64,000 nt of DNA from Apis mellifera (taxonomy: Eukaryota > Arthropoda > Insecta > Hymenoptera > Apidae): NCBI RefSeq assembly GCF_003254395.2, contig NC_037638.1:14369086-14433085 (forward strand), written 5' to 3'. Of this stretch, positions 1 through 29,096 are shown piece after piece. The stretch's first letter is position 1, and each line of letters opens with the position of its first letter. A program made the position numbers and the translations under genes. The notes under the pieces were generated by a model. The model made no database searches. It worked only from the letters and a program-made list of their open reading frames with translations, and had not been told where the DNA came from.

Positions 1-5
1 TGTTA

Positions 6-397
6 CTGCTTTGTTAACAAGTTATTAACAAAAAATACTGTTCAATCACGAATATAATCTATAATCGAGCCGCGATAATATTTGATCAAATATAAATAAA
101 TCTAAGCAATATATTTCAAAGAAAGTGTATTAAATATTTATTTATTTATTCATTATTTGTGATATAATTTGATATAATTTTTTATAAATAAAAAAATATT
201 TATTACATTTAATTTTTGACTTTACTATTATTACTAATTAATTATTGACTATTTATTACATACACTTTTTGAACAAGATATATTGCTTGAATTCATACTC
301 AGTCAGTAGCACGTAGTTAATATATTGTCGCAGTACGATTGATTACACACTCCGTGATTGGCCAGCATTTTTTATTAATAACTCGTTAATAAAGCAG
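6..397. mobile_element. Foldback / MITE-like non-autonomous element
   Basis: The two ends are imperfect inverted repeats. Bases 6-50 match the reverse complement of 353-397 at about 39 of 45 positions, both beginning CTGCTTT. A second pair lies further inside: the stretch around 108-140 pairs with about 255-295 and shares AAGCAATATAT and AAGTGTAT. The whole unit could therefore fold into a hairpin with arms of roughly 170 bases. Both outer ends are flanked by TA (4-5 and 398-399), as for Tc1/mariner-type target duplication. There is no transposase ORF inside. The superfamily is an inference, and the left end is close to the window edge. Confidence 0.7.
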
Positions 398-842
398 TAA
401 AAAAAATTTTTGTAAATGAAAAGGTTGCTTAAAATTTCCTTAGGAATCTCCAGTTGATGAATATTTTAACATTTGGGACACTTTATATATTTAATGCTTT
501 ATTAATTTTTTCTCGTGTTGTTAAATAACCAATCGATTAAAGCTTTGATTTTATTAGAATTTAAAATGTTCGACTGAACAAATGTTAACGACTGAATGTT
601 CGATTGTTTGAGATACATTTTTTAGATTAATATTTTCATTTCTAAATTTTTAAAATCATTTTCTACAATTAATTCATCTTTATTCTGCATATATTTTTTT
701 ATATGTGACACTTGTTTTTTGAATAATAAAACATTAACATGTATTGAAAATTGTTATTTTTTGACATTTAAAGAATTTTATAAAAAATTATAGAGGCTAA
801 TTGCACGATACTTTTACTGAAATAATTACTGCAATGTAATTC

Positions 843-843
<1 letters not shown>

Positions 844-883
<40 letters not shown>
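844..883. repeat. (TA)n microsatellite
   Basis: Uninterrupted TA dinucleotide run of about 40 bases. The rest of 398-1277 is AT-rich sequence in which I see no gene. Confidence 0.95.
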
Positions 884-886
<3 letters not shown>

Positions 887-1277
887 AATTAAATGATTGA
901 TATAATATAATGATTTAAGAAATTCTTAATACATTGATTAAATAATGTCATGCAACCATCAAAAACAAATTTATTATTTACTTAATATATGAATATGATC
1001 TAAGATATCAATTATATAAAAACTATGATTGAACTTGAATTTTGTTTATAATATTTTATAGTTTATGTTATAAAATTCATTATGATGAGATAATGAACTA
1101 ATAACAATGAATTCGATTATAGTATTAAGAAATATATTTACAACACAAAAAAAAAACTATCGAAAAAATATAAAAAAATGAAAAATGAAAAAAAACATTA
1201 TATTTTTATCATACTTTTATCATATTAAAAGATAATATAACAAAATTAATACTATCAAGATTTAAAAAAATATTATA

Positions 1278-1815
1278 TTAAGAAAGATTTTTTAATATAT
1301 ATTCATTAAAACTTTTTAATACATTTTGCATATCTTGATATTTTGCTATGGAGCAAGCTTCTTGAAGTGGAAGCCATTTAAATGCTTGATGTTCATGCGA
1401 CAATTGAATAGGTTTGTCAATATTTACTAATTCTGCTAGCCAATAAACAACAGTTTTCGGTTTTCCATTCACTTCGTAATTAAGTTCTTGTTTTGCATCT
1501 TCGAATATAATTAAATCACTAGCTAAAAAACCCGCTTCCTCTTGTGTTTCACGTAATGCGCTTTCCATATCCGATTCACCAGGATCAACATGACCTATAA
1601 ATAAAATGTAATAAATTATCAAAATAAATATTTTTTAAATTTTATATAAAAAATGTTTTATTTTTTCTAGGTTAGATTCTAGAGTCACGATAATGTGACA
1701 AACCTTTCGGTGGTGTCCAATGATGTTCGCCATAAGAAACTTGCATCAAAAGATATTCGACCATTCCTTGAATACGCCGAAATATAACGAAACCGCAAGC
1801 TCGTGTTGTCATCAT
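1278..1815 (-). CDS. NUDT2: Bis(5'-nucleosyl)-tetraphosphatase (Ap4A hydrolase), Nudix family, two exons
   Basis: Cleaves Ap4A asymmetrically to AMP and ATP, so removes dinucleoside polyphosphates made by aminoacyl-tRNA synthetases; expected in cytosol. CDS is join of 1704-1815 and 1278-1594 on the minus strand, 142 aa, against about 147 in vertebrates. Exon 1 starts at tandem ATGs and encodes the N-terminal strand with the family signature HHWTPPKG. The donor GTTTGT and acceptor TTATAG split the glycine codon of the Nudix box. The box then reads G-HVDPG-E-SDMESAL-RETQEEAGF, with the metal-binding REtqEEaG intact. Later family landmarks KPKTV.YWLAE and LSHEHQAF.WL are present. Everything needed for activity appears intact. 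The next gene on the right edge is far away, so it stands alone. Confidence 0.95.
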
Positions 1816-3034
1816 GAGTTTATATCGGAAATAACAAAATTACTAGTTACGTTTCCTTTAAACACTTGATAGATAGACAAATGGCGACAAAGTAGTGAAG
1901 AAAACATGTAATATGTATAATTCGATTGTGTATAGAAAATCTTTAAAATTAAATTACTTTAAGCGCTCAAATTCAAAATCAATTAATTATTTATATTTAA
2001 ACGAAATATAATAAATTATGTAATGATTAAAAAATTTATATCATAATGAAAAAATATATAAATTATTTTTAAAAATAAATAATTTTTAACAAATTCATGT
2101 TTTTCAGATATGTCGTAATATTGCATTTAATTATTCCATTTTAACATAGAATAAAAAAGACTAGAAGACAAAGTATCGCATAAAATAAATGGATATTTTT
2201 AAAGATTGATAGACAATATTAGAAATTAACACAAATTTTTAAAATTTTGACAAAATATTATTTTTTGGCAAATTATGTGTTTTGTTTTGCCTCAAGTTAA
2301 AATTTTTTTTACATCAGTAAATATAGAAAAAGTGACTTTTATATTTTTGTAGAAAATATATTAACACATTCGCGTAGGTTGGGTATATATATGGTTTCTA
2401 TGCCATTTGAAATTCGTTGTGAAATTTTTGAAAAAATTTGTAGTCATATTTTTTTTTTTGCATTTTAAATTTTACATCTTTTTCTCGATAATTATGATTT
2501 TTACAGTACTTTAAATATTATAGAAGCGTACTTTTTAGAAAAAAAATATTAATCATAATAACGTAGAGCGTATATAACTTACGTAGCTTATATAGAAAAT
2601 CATCAAAAATTGATCCAGTATAGAAAGTATTAAGGTTTTGGATATTCGCAATGAAAACGTGAATTTATAAATAAAAAATAAAGAAATATATATTAATGTT
2701 TTTCAATTTTATCTTTGATTTGTTTTTAATTTCTTATTATTTTTGTTCGTGGGATTATATCACAGAACATTATATTAAAAAATTATTTAAAAAGGATAGA
2801 ATATTTACCCTATTGCACATATACAATTTTGAAAGGAATCTGAATTGGGAAACAATGTGTGTTACCATTTTATTATAAATATTTTTGCTACATTTTGTTG
2901 GCTAAATACCGATCACCAGAAAACACTTAGCAAAGCTGTATGTACGTATCTATCTACAAATTGTCACGTGTATGTTGCATGTGTGAGATGTGTGAATATG
3001 TGTGCGTGCAGGGCAAAGTGATGTCACTGGATGG
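1816..3034. other. Intergenic, no gene seen
   Basis: AT-rich spacer upstream of the Nudix gene. It should hold that gene's promoter, but no clear core element stands out. The only ORF (2696-2878, plus) is short, AT-driven and has no recognisable feature. Confidence 0.6.
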
Positions 3035-3301
3035 ATGACGAATCGAACCAAACCGAATCGAATCGAACCGAATCGTATCGTACCGTACCGTACCGTACCG
3101 AACCGAACCAAACCGAACTGAACCGAACCGAACCGAACCGAACCGAACCGAACCGAACCGAACCGAACCGAACCGAACCGAACCGAACCGAACCGAACCG
3201 AACTAAATCTAACCGAACCAAACCGAACTGATTCGAATGAAACCGAACTGAACCGAACCGAACTGAACCGAACCGAACTGAACCGAACCGAATCGGACCG
3301 G
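3035..3301. repeat. CCGAA pentanucleotide array
   Basis: About 265 bases of tandem AACCG units. The core at about 3119-3200 is some 16 near-perfect copies. The flanks are degenerate (AATCG, TACCG, AACTG). It produces long repetitive reading frames (VRFGS on minus, NRTEP on plus) that are not genes. The minus-strand unit TTCGG differs by one base from the insect telomere unit TTAGG. Confidence 0.95.
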
Positions 3302-3695
3302 ACCATATTAAATTCGATATTTCTTTTTTCCTTTATTGTTTTACTAATTATATAATAGAAAAATCACATAAGCTTTTTACAAGTGCGACGCGATTAAGGT
3401 AAACGCGCAACACAAGTATGCGCTCGCCGTTTCGAATCGCTAATGAGTCATCCGTTCAGCTTCTTCTTATGATTCACTTGGCCAATATTTTCAAAGTTGA
3501 ATCTTCTTTTTAAGCATCAATCATATTGTTTGATGAAGCAAGCGAGTAACGAGCGGCGAGCGTGCGAATGAATGAATGAATGTGTATTTATATCGTTACA
3601 GTAAAGTACCGTTTCCTCGCCTACTTGCATTTTACAGGGATATATCATTAACGCTACTGAAAGATCTTATTTTGTAACATTAATTCATAATTGCT
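3302..3695. other. No gene seen; short ATGA tandem
   Basis: Mixed composition, slightly more GC than the surroundings. It contains a short ATGA tandem near 3567-3583. No ORF or RNA gene could be supported. Confidence 0.5.
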
Positions 3696-4079
3696 ATGGT
3701 AAAGATACAATTTTCTACAGTATCCTGTCTTTTTTGTATAACGACGATTGCATTCGGAATTATACACAGTACTGTTTCATTGACATGCATGATCATTGTG
3801 AACAGAATTTATTTTTTCCCTTTACTGCTCTTTTATTTTCCTATGTCTAATTTCTTTCAGGATCCTCCTGTTTTCACTTGTCCTTTTTATTTTTTCTTCT
3901 TGCTTTTTTGCTTTCTTATTTTTACTCTTTTTTTTTTTATTCAGAAAGAAATTGACATAGAAAAAGTTTTCAAACAGCAGTTTGGACAGCAATTCAATTT
4001 AGATCGTAAAGATTCTTCTGTTCCGTTGCATTATCATAATTCAAAATTGTGTCCGACATTGCAGAATTATTCGTATTGA
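3696..4079 (+). CDS. Candidate small secreted-like ORF, possibly with a T-rich intron
   Basis: A 127-codon plus-strand ORF, not recognised. The N-terminus (MVKIQFSTVSCLFCITTIAF) looks like a signal peptide. The middle (about codons 42-87) is Phe/Leu-rich, comes from pyrimidine-rich DNA and looks intronic: possible acceptors TTTCAG (near 3860) and TTATTCAG (near 3944) stay in frame. The last 45 codons are ordinary, with charged residues (KEIDIEKVFKQQFGQQFNL) and a C-terminus ending NYSY. It may be a small secreted peptide gene or chance. No homologue is known to me. Confidence 0.2.
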   Translation: MVKIQFSTVSCLFCITTIAFGIIHSTVSLTCMIIVNRIYFFPLLLFYFPMSNFFQDPPVFTCPFYFFFLLFCFLIFTLFFFIQKEIDIEKVFKQQFGQQFNLDRKDSSVPLHYHNSKLCPTLQNYSY

Positions 4080-6869
4080 GAAGTTCAATACGGATATTAC
4101 TTCGAAACGAAGCTTTATCGATGACTAGTCGAATGACAAATGACGAACGAATCTTGTTTGCAACTTAATAATAAAAGGAAAAATATTCACGATGTTACGC
4201 TTAAATACTATATGTATAATAATTAATCGAAAACTTAGTTTCCGCGAATTCGTTTTACGAGAATAACATGGTCATAGATTATTGATAACAATATTTGGTC
4301 GTTATCGGTCGTTTCCGGCAATTTGAAGAGAACCATACACCGAGACATGTGCTGGACAATGAATGTTTTCATCAAATCGAAAAACCAAGATTTTATTCGA
4401 TATTTGGAGGCACGGTTGTGTGTTTAATTCATGTTAAAAATGTGAAAAAATGATTCGAGTTTTGCATTTATTTAAATAAATTAGTCATTGCCTTTTGTTT
4501 AACGTAGACGATTAATTTTAGGCAAATATAAAAAGATCGCAATACGAATTTTTTCTCTTTCTTCTCTTTCGTTTTGTTTACATTTTTTTTCCTTCTTTTT
4601 TTTTTTTTCTTCCTCTCTTTACTTCTTTTTTTCCTATCGATCTATTTTTTTTTCTTCTCTCTCTTTCGCCGTTTTTATTTGCATTCTTAATGTGAGGCTT
4701 TATTTATTTATTTGGTTAATTTAGTACCTTCGTATATTATGTATGTACACCAAGTCTCTCTAGTCGCCTCTACGTTTATAATAATTTCTAATGTAAATTC
4801 ATTCAACCGTGGATACATTTGCGAATGAAGGGTTAAACAGCGTAGTAGTGTATAGCCAATTACAATATTTAAATATAATCTTACATAGTATCATTCGTAG
4901 AAATAACAGATCTCGTTATCGACGATGTCGTGCGCTCGTGCATATCGTGCTAGGTATATCCCGGAATTGTTTCGGAAAAAAGTACTTGCATCATTACTTT
5001 CGCGCGAGATACGAGTAAATTCGATTGATAATAATCTTTAAGTAATTAACTCCTTTTTCTCCATTTTCTTTCTTTTTTTTTTTTTACGTTCAACATTATG
5101 TTGCAACGTTATTTGTATACTATTAATAAAAATAAAAATATAATAACAACAATAATTAATAATTAATAATTAATAATAATAATAATAATAATAACGCGTT
5201 ACATAATTAATTTGACTAATGCCTATAGTATGAGATAGCTTTAAACTTATAATATAGATAAAAAAAAGTAAGATATCTTAAAAATATTTAGAAAGGTGGT
5301 GCGTGAATTACGTTTGCATAATATTTTGAATTTTTTTTTTTTTTTTCGATATTCAACGAATGACAAATGTATAAAGATGTTTTCGTTACAGATAGAGGTT
5401 TCCTATATATTCCTTTACACTTTTTTTTTTCGAATAATTTGATCGATTATGTACAAACAGATCACTTATTTACTTGAGTGCCCCTTATATATGGTATAAA
5501 AAACATAATTTGAAAAATTAACGTTGCGAAAAGAAAGACTCTTGACATAGAATGCATAATGCATTCGCCCCACTTATAAATATAATCTTTATTTTCAAAG
5601 AGCTTTTTATTCATGTACACTATTTTCTACTCATCTCGTCTTTCCTTCCACTCTTGCTAACAGATTTCTATATTCCTTTCCTCGCTCATTAGAAGAAAGT
5701 TTATACTTCATTGATACGCATTATTAGGCACAATTAAAATAAAAACAATATTTTTTTTTTGTGAAAGAGAAATTAGAAATTTAGTAAAAGGAAAGAGAAA
5801 TTAATAAAATAAAGAAAGATCAAATATAATAATTATGTAGAAGACGCAAATATATAAGATTGGCTTAAGTAACTAAAAATAATAATTTTGTCAATTTCAC
5901 CGGAGATACCGTGTTATAAACATCAAGAAAATTGCTTGGAATATATAATACTGTAAACGCGTAGTATTTAAGTTGATAGCAACCGTTTCGGCTAGATTGA
6001 GAGAGTACAGAAAATGAGCATAATTCGACAATTGATACGACGACGCGAATGATATTCTCGATATCGAGAAGATTTCAAACATCTTTTTTTTTTTTTTTTT
6101 TGCGTATCGATAAGAAGAACGTTAAATTATTTATCAGCTCGATCATATCGATTATTGATAACAATTTGTCGCGCGATACGATCAATTTGTATCTTTTCGT
6201 ATTATCTTTTTTTTTTCTTCTTCTTTTAGCCTCTTCTCTTTTCTTCCTTCTGTGGAATCTCATTGAATTTTTTCGTGTTTCATCTGTCCGATCAGCACCA
6301 CCTTCTCCATTCACTCCCAATCATCGTATTATTCCATATTCTAGACGATTTCTTCGCGAAAAAACCGACTGCTTGATTTTGTTTTGGCACTCGGGAGTAT
6401 TTGAATATGCGCGCGTTCAACGGTCACGGATCACAGTTTTTTCGAGGCTTCCGAGTAAGTAACGGGATGATCTAATGCGTTGATAAATCGAAGATCGATG
6501 ATCGATGATCGGTGAAAGTTCGATTCTGCCGACTGTTACTTTCGCTGTTCAACTGGGACGGGATAGAGAGAATTGTGTTTAAACGAATATCTCTCGTGTA
6601 TTGGTTTCGGAATGAAGATTGGAACTAGAACCAGAATCGGAATCATTATTGGTATGTGTATGTGTATGGATATTGGTATTGGTATCGGTATCGGTATCGG
6701 TATCGGTATCGGTATCGGTATCGATATCTGTATCGGTATTGATATCATCGAGAAGGTCAAAGTCCCAGAAGAAGGAAAAATGAAAGTTGTCGGTAACTGT
6801 GAATCCGTGTCATCGATCATGAGAACGTTATGGATTGGCGCGGGTGGATAGGGCGCCTGTTGTCGGCAG
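4080..6869. other. Gene-poor stretch, probable par-1 3' UTR in its right part
   Basis: Lies downstream of the par-1 stop codon on the minus strand, so some of it should be par-1 3' UTR; I cannot place the poly(A) site. It contains pyrimidine tracts at about 4550-4680 and 6082-6100, an (AAT)n run near 5170-5195, and a hexamer repeat listed separately. ORFs here are repeat- or homopolymer-driven. Confidence 0.5.
6670..6742. repeat. GGTATC hexanucleotide repeat
   Basis: About ten tandem GGTATC/GGTATT units, just beyond the par-1 stop codon and so probably inside its 3' UTR (GATACC on the transcript strand). It gives alternating Gly-Ile frames on plus and Ile-Pro frames on minus, neither a gene. 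Confidence 0.9.
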
Positions 6870-25441
<18,572 letters not shown>

Positions 25442-25795
25442 CTGTAATAAATGTAAATAATTTCCAATTATTTAAAATCTGGAATATCTACATGAAACAA
25501 TGATCTTCGCGCGGCGTTACAGCTGCAGCGACAACTAAATCTTATCAATGGCCAATTTAATATTAATATGTTTCGATCGATTTTTTGCAATCAAATAATT
25601 AATCTGAACTGATTCTTTGTAATTTTACTTAACTCGATTTTATACAATTATGGAGCGTCACGCGCTTAATTGACCTTTTACATTTTCAAAATTTCATCGA
25701 TAGAATTAATGGAATTTTAAATATCGTTTAAAGATTGGCAAAATATTTGAAAAATTATTAATTTCGATTACAATTATCTCTCTAAGGTCAGTTAC

Positions 25796-25881
25796 CCGCG
25801 TATGGCCACGAGTGACCATTTTGCAAGAGGAGGCTGCAGCAACTTTTGAGGCCGCCAGTTTGATTGGTTTTTCCTCGTTGT
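25796..25881 (-). CDS. par-1: Candidate par-1 exon upstream of the kinase
   Basis: 86 nt between a pyrimidine tract with acceptor TTATCTTTCAAG and donor CGG|GTAACT. It reads NEEKPIKLAASKVAAASSCK and then MVTRGHTR. It ends in phase 0 and joins the 25441 exon well. It begins with two bases of a codon and so needs a partner ending in phase 1; I did not find one. It could instead start at its internal ATG. Confidence 0.65.
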
Positions 25882-26829
25882 CTTGAAAGATAAAAAAAAA
25901 AACCGACTTGCAATCGAGACGAGAAAATTGAAGAGTTTTTTTAATCACTTTCTGCGGGAGTGTATTCGTAATAATATTATATGATAAACATAAACTGATT
26001 ATTTGTTTAACACTGTTTCACTTTAATGAAAATAAGCGACTGTTCGATTCTGTTTTAAAGATTAGCAAAAAAAAAAAAAATATTTGAACACCCAAACGAG
26101 AAATTCTCGTCTTCCTATTAACTTTCTTTCCTAATTAATTTTTTTCACGCGGCATACACTGAATTTCGATCACTTCAGATGACACATACATACACGCACA
26201 TATGAAATATCGCGGAAGAAAGATAAATATATCGCGGCAAATAACGTAAAATATATATGATTTTTCGTCAAGTATATACTCTCTCTTATAATTGGTATAA
26301 TCAGGTACAAGGATATTTTTCTTTTTGGTCGACATATATATATAAATATATTACTTTTTTATCGAGTCGTCAAGGATAATTAAAAAAAATTTTTTCCCGA
26401 AACAATACAGATAACACTGATGTTTAAATGAAAATAAGAAAAGAAGGAGGGGGAAAAATTCGACTAATTTAAAGAGTCCGCAATCATACAATTATATGCA
26501 TTCGAAATAAAACTTATCTTCTTTCGTATACGTTTTAAAACAGATTGTTGAAACCTTGTAGAATATTAATTACAAAAAAGAAGCAGAGCCATAATATTTA
26601 CATTGTTTATTGTATTTGATTAAGAAAGTTGGTTTCGCTTGAAAAAAAAGCGAAGGTGCACAGTTTTATTTATTGCTCGCACAGTCACTTCGATTAATTT
26701 CAATCCGATTATTAACACCAAAAAATTTTTCCACTAAGAGTAATAATAACGAGATGGGGAAAGGATGGCGAGTGCGCATTGATGACGATTAAAATTGAGT
26801 CGAAACGAAAAGAAAAAAGTTAGCAGCGA
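25882..26829. other. par-1 5' intron, no gene seen
   Basis: AT-rich with short A runs. The ORF at 26135-26335 (minus) has no splice support. Confidence 0.6.
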
Positions 26830-27350
26830 TTAAGGATTGAAACCAAGGTTTCGGAGGTGTGCCGCGAGCGCGTATGCGTCTGACGTCACTAATTACAATT
26901 GGCGGCCTTCGTCTTCGGGTTAGATCATGCGAGGATCGAGCGAACCGCATCTTCGTGTTTCAGTCCCGTCACGGATCAAAGTAGAAGCGTCGACTCCTTG
27001 ATTCGACGAAAAAATAAATACGAGGAAAATTAAGAGATGGCCAATCGTCGTCGTAGCCCAACAATCCAACGTCTTCTCTTTTTATTCGTCTCTTCTTCTT
27101 CTTTCACCGTTTTCGTTCACAAGAAAATTCGGTTATTGGTCAGAGAAGTTCACAGCCGAGGAATACGAAAGGAGAATCAATACGCGTAATGCCGCCACCC
27201 CTGTTGCCTACCGTTCCGAGCGAGCTACCCTTGAAAGCCGAGCACCCGTTTTATATACAACTTTCCTCTACCCGACTTCTCTTATTAATTAATCCTCCGA
27301 CGCGTTCATCACGACCAAGACCACTTTCACCACCATCGCGCGATCATGGC

Positions 27351-27382
<32 letters not shown>

Positions 27383-27530
27383 TGGCGACGACGACAACGA
27401 TGAGGACGACAGCAACGACACGACGACACGGCGATGAACACTACGATGATTCTAACGGCAGGCGACAACGCCTGCGCATGCGCCAATCTCGGAAACAAGT
27501 GCCACCGCCATCCCGCATTTCCCAATAATC
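26830..27530. promoter_or_regulatory. CpG-rich region, probable alternative promoter
   Basis: Clearly more GC- and CpG-rich than its surroundings. It contains a full palindromic CRE (TGACGTCA, 26881-26888) and a palindromic NRF-1/Ewg-type site (TGCGCATGCGC, 27473-27483), both typical of animal promoters. A (GGCGGT)n tract sits at 27346-27385. Direction is unknown; given par-1 context it may start a shorter par-1 transcript. Confidence 0.45.
27346..27385. repeat. GGCGGT hexamer repeat
   Basis: Six or more tandem units. It creates poly-Gly and poly-(His-Arg) frames that should not be taken as genes. Confidence 0.9.
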
Positions 27531-28371
27531 TTTCTCACCGAAAGTATCGTAGATACGATCGAAACCTAAGGTCTTCGCGTAGTCAGCTGATCACCCCAAA
27601 ACAATAAACAGCCGTATCCGAATTTATAACGTTATTTTTAGCCCGAAGGAGATCAAGAAATAAAAACGTTTGTGCTGCAGCAGCACGAGCATTACACGTA
27701 CCATACGAATTATAAGTAATTTTTTTTCGATTCGTAAGAAGATATTTGCATTTTCAATATCACAACACGCGATTTGACAAGGAATTGTGATTTAATAAAT
27801 AAAAAAATTAAATCACTAAAAGAATATTTCAGGACGAAACGATTATCGTAATACGATTCGAATCGAGAAAAGAAAGAAAGAAAGAAAGAAAATAGAAAAA
27901 TAAAAAATAGAATGAAATAATGTAATGCAAAGTAAATCGATTATGATGGATCTCACGATTGATAAACGATGCATTTTTGTATAATCGAACGGATAAACCA
28001 TCCATGCCATTCCAGCTGAAATGGATGAGACTGTGACTAATCATGTGCGTGAACCAAGCTTATACGCGTTATACTCGGTCGATTAACCGAGGATTGTGAC
28101 CACGTTAGTCTTAACATATCGATAGTTTTTATCATTTCGATTTGATGGCTCAATATTTAATCGAATAAAAAAAAAATAAAAGAGAGAAAGGAAAAATTAG
28201 AATAGAAATAAAAAAAAAGAAAGAAAAAGAATAATTCGAAGAGAAACACTTAATACTCTCCTCTTTTTCTTTTCTATTTCATTCTTTTAATCGCCTCCTC
28301 TCCTCTTTTTCTCTTCTTGAAAGAATTTACTATTTCTATTTAATTGCCGTCCATCTATAAAGAATATCTAC

Positions 28372-28684
28372 CTCCTTCTCATTATGCGCACCCTTCTGCG
28401 TTACGGTTGACAACGGTCTGACCGCACTGCTCTGTCGCTGTTGCTGTTGACGTTGATGTTTCTTTGTTGCGTTGTTAGCCTGTATCAATACACGCGCTTG
28501 TGTCACCCTAGCTTGCGCTCGAAGGAGTACTTCCGCTTCCTGTCCCCGCCTCGAGTCCGAGGCCGTCCTTGACAATTTCGTCGAACCTTTCTTCGTAACG
28601 ATCCCTGCATTTCCCGTCGAATTCCTCGTCGCATCTCCTCGGTGTAACGGAGACCTTTTTTTCGGTGCAATTCGCCGTGATCAT
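28372..28684 (-). CDS. par-1: Candidate alternative first coding exon of par-1, frame interrupted at an A7 run
   Basis: An ATG at 28684 opens a frame (MITANCTEK) that meets TAG 58 codons on. A second frame, open from 28681 to the donor, reads RSPLHRGDATRNSTGN and later SRTASDSRRGQEAEVLLRAQ and ends NEKE|GTAGAT in phase 0, matching the 25441 exon. It has no ATG of its own. The two frames differ by one base, and a homopolymer of seven A (28656-28662) lies at the hand-over point. With one base fewer there, the exon would be a 104-codon open first exon. So this is either a sequence or allele difference, or an untranslated exon. Not recognised by homology. Confidence 0.4.
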
Positions 28685-29096
28685 TCTAATTCCCTTGTTC
28701 TTTTTCTTTTGATTTTCCTACGATTTTACCGTTAAACTCCCGTGCCTTCGACACGATTCCCGTTTGTTCCCGCCCGATTCTAAGATAACATTTTACGCGA
28801 CAATATTCAATAAACGAGACACGCAACGAGAGAGATTTCAATTTCATCGTTTCGCGAGCTAATCGAACAAATGGACAAGCGAACAGGAATTGAAAAAGAG
28901 CTTGAGAGTATAAATAGATTAAAGTAAAATTAATAAAATGGAAGGATAAAGTGATTGAGAAAAATACATTATATAAATGACAAAAAAAAAAAAGAGAAAA
29001 GAGATAATGAAGAAAACACATGAGAATAATATATGTGTTGCGAATATATCATAGAAATAATTGCATTTCGAAAGAGAGAGAGAGAGAGAGAAAATG

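Noticed and set aside
2950..3306. Long ORFs of VRFGS and NRTEP repeats
   Set aside because: They come entirely from the pentamer array; a 5-base unit stays open in several frames on both strands.
27189..27525. Poly-Gly and His-Arg ORFs
   Set aside because: Driven by the GGCGGT repeat inside a CpG-rich probable promoter.
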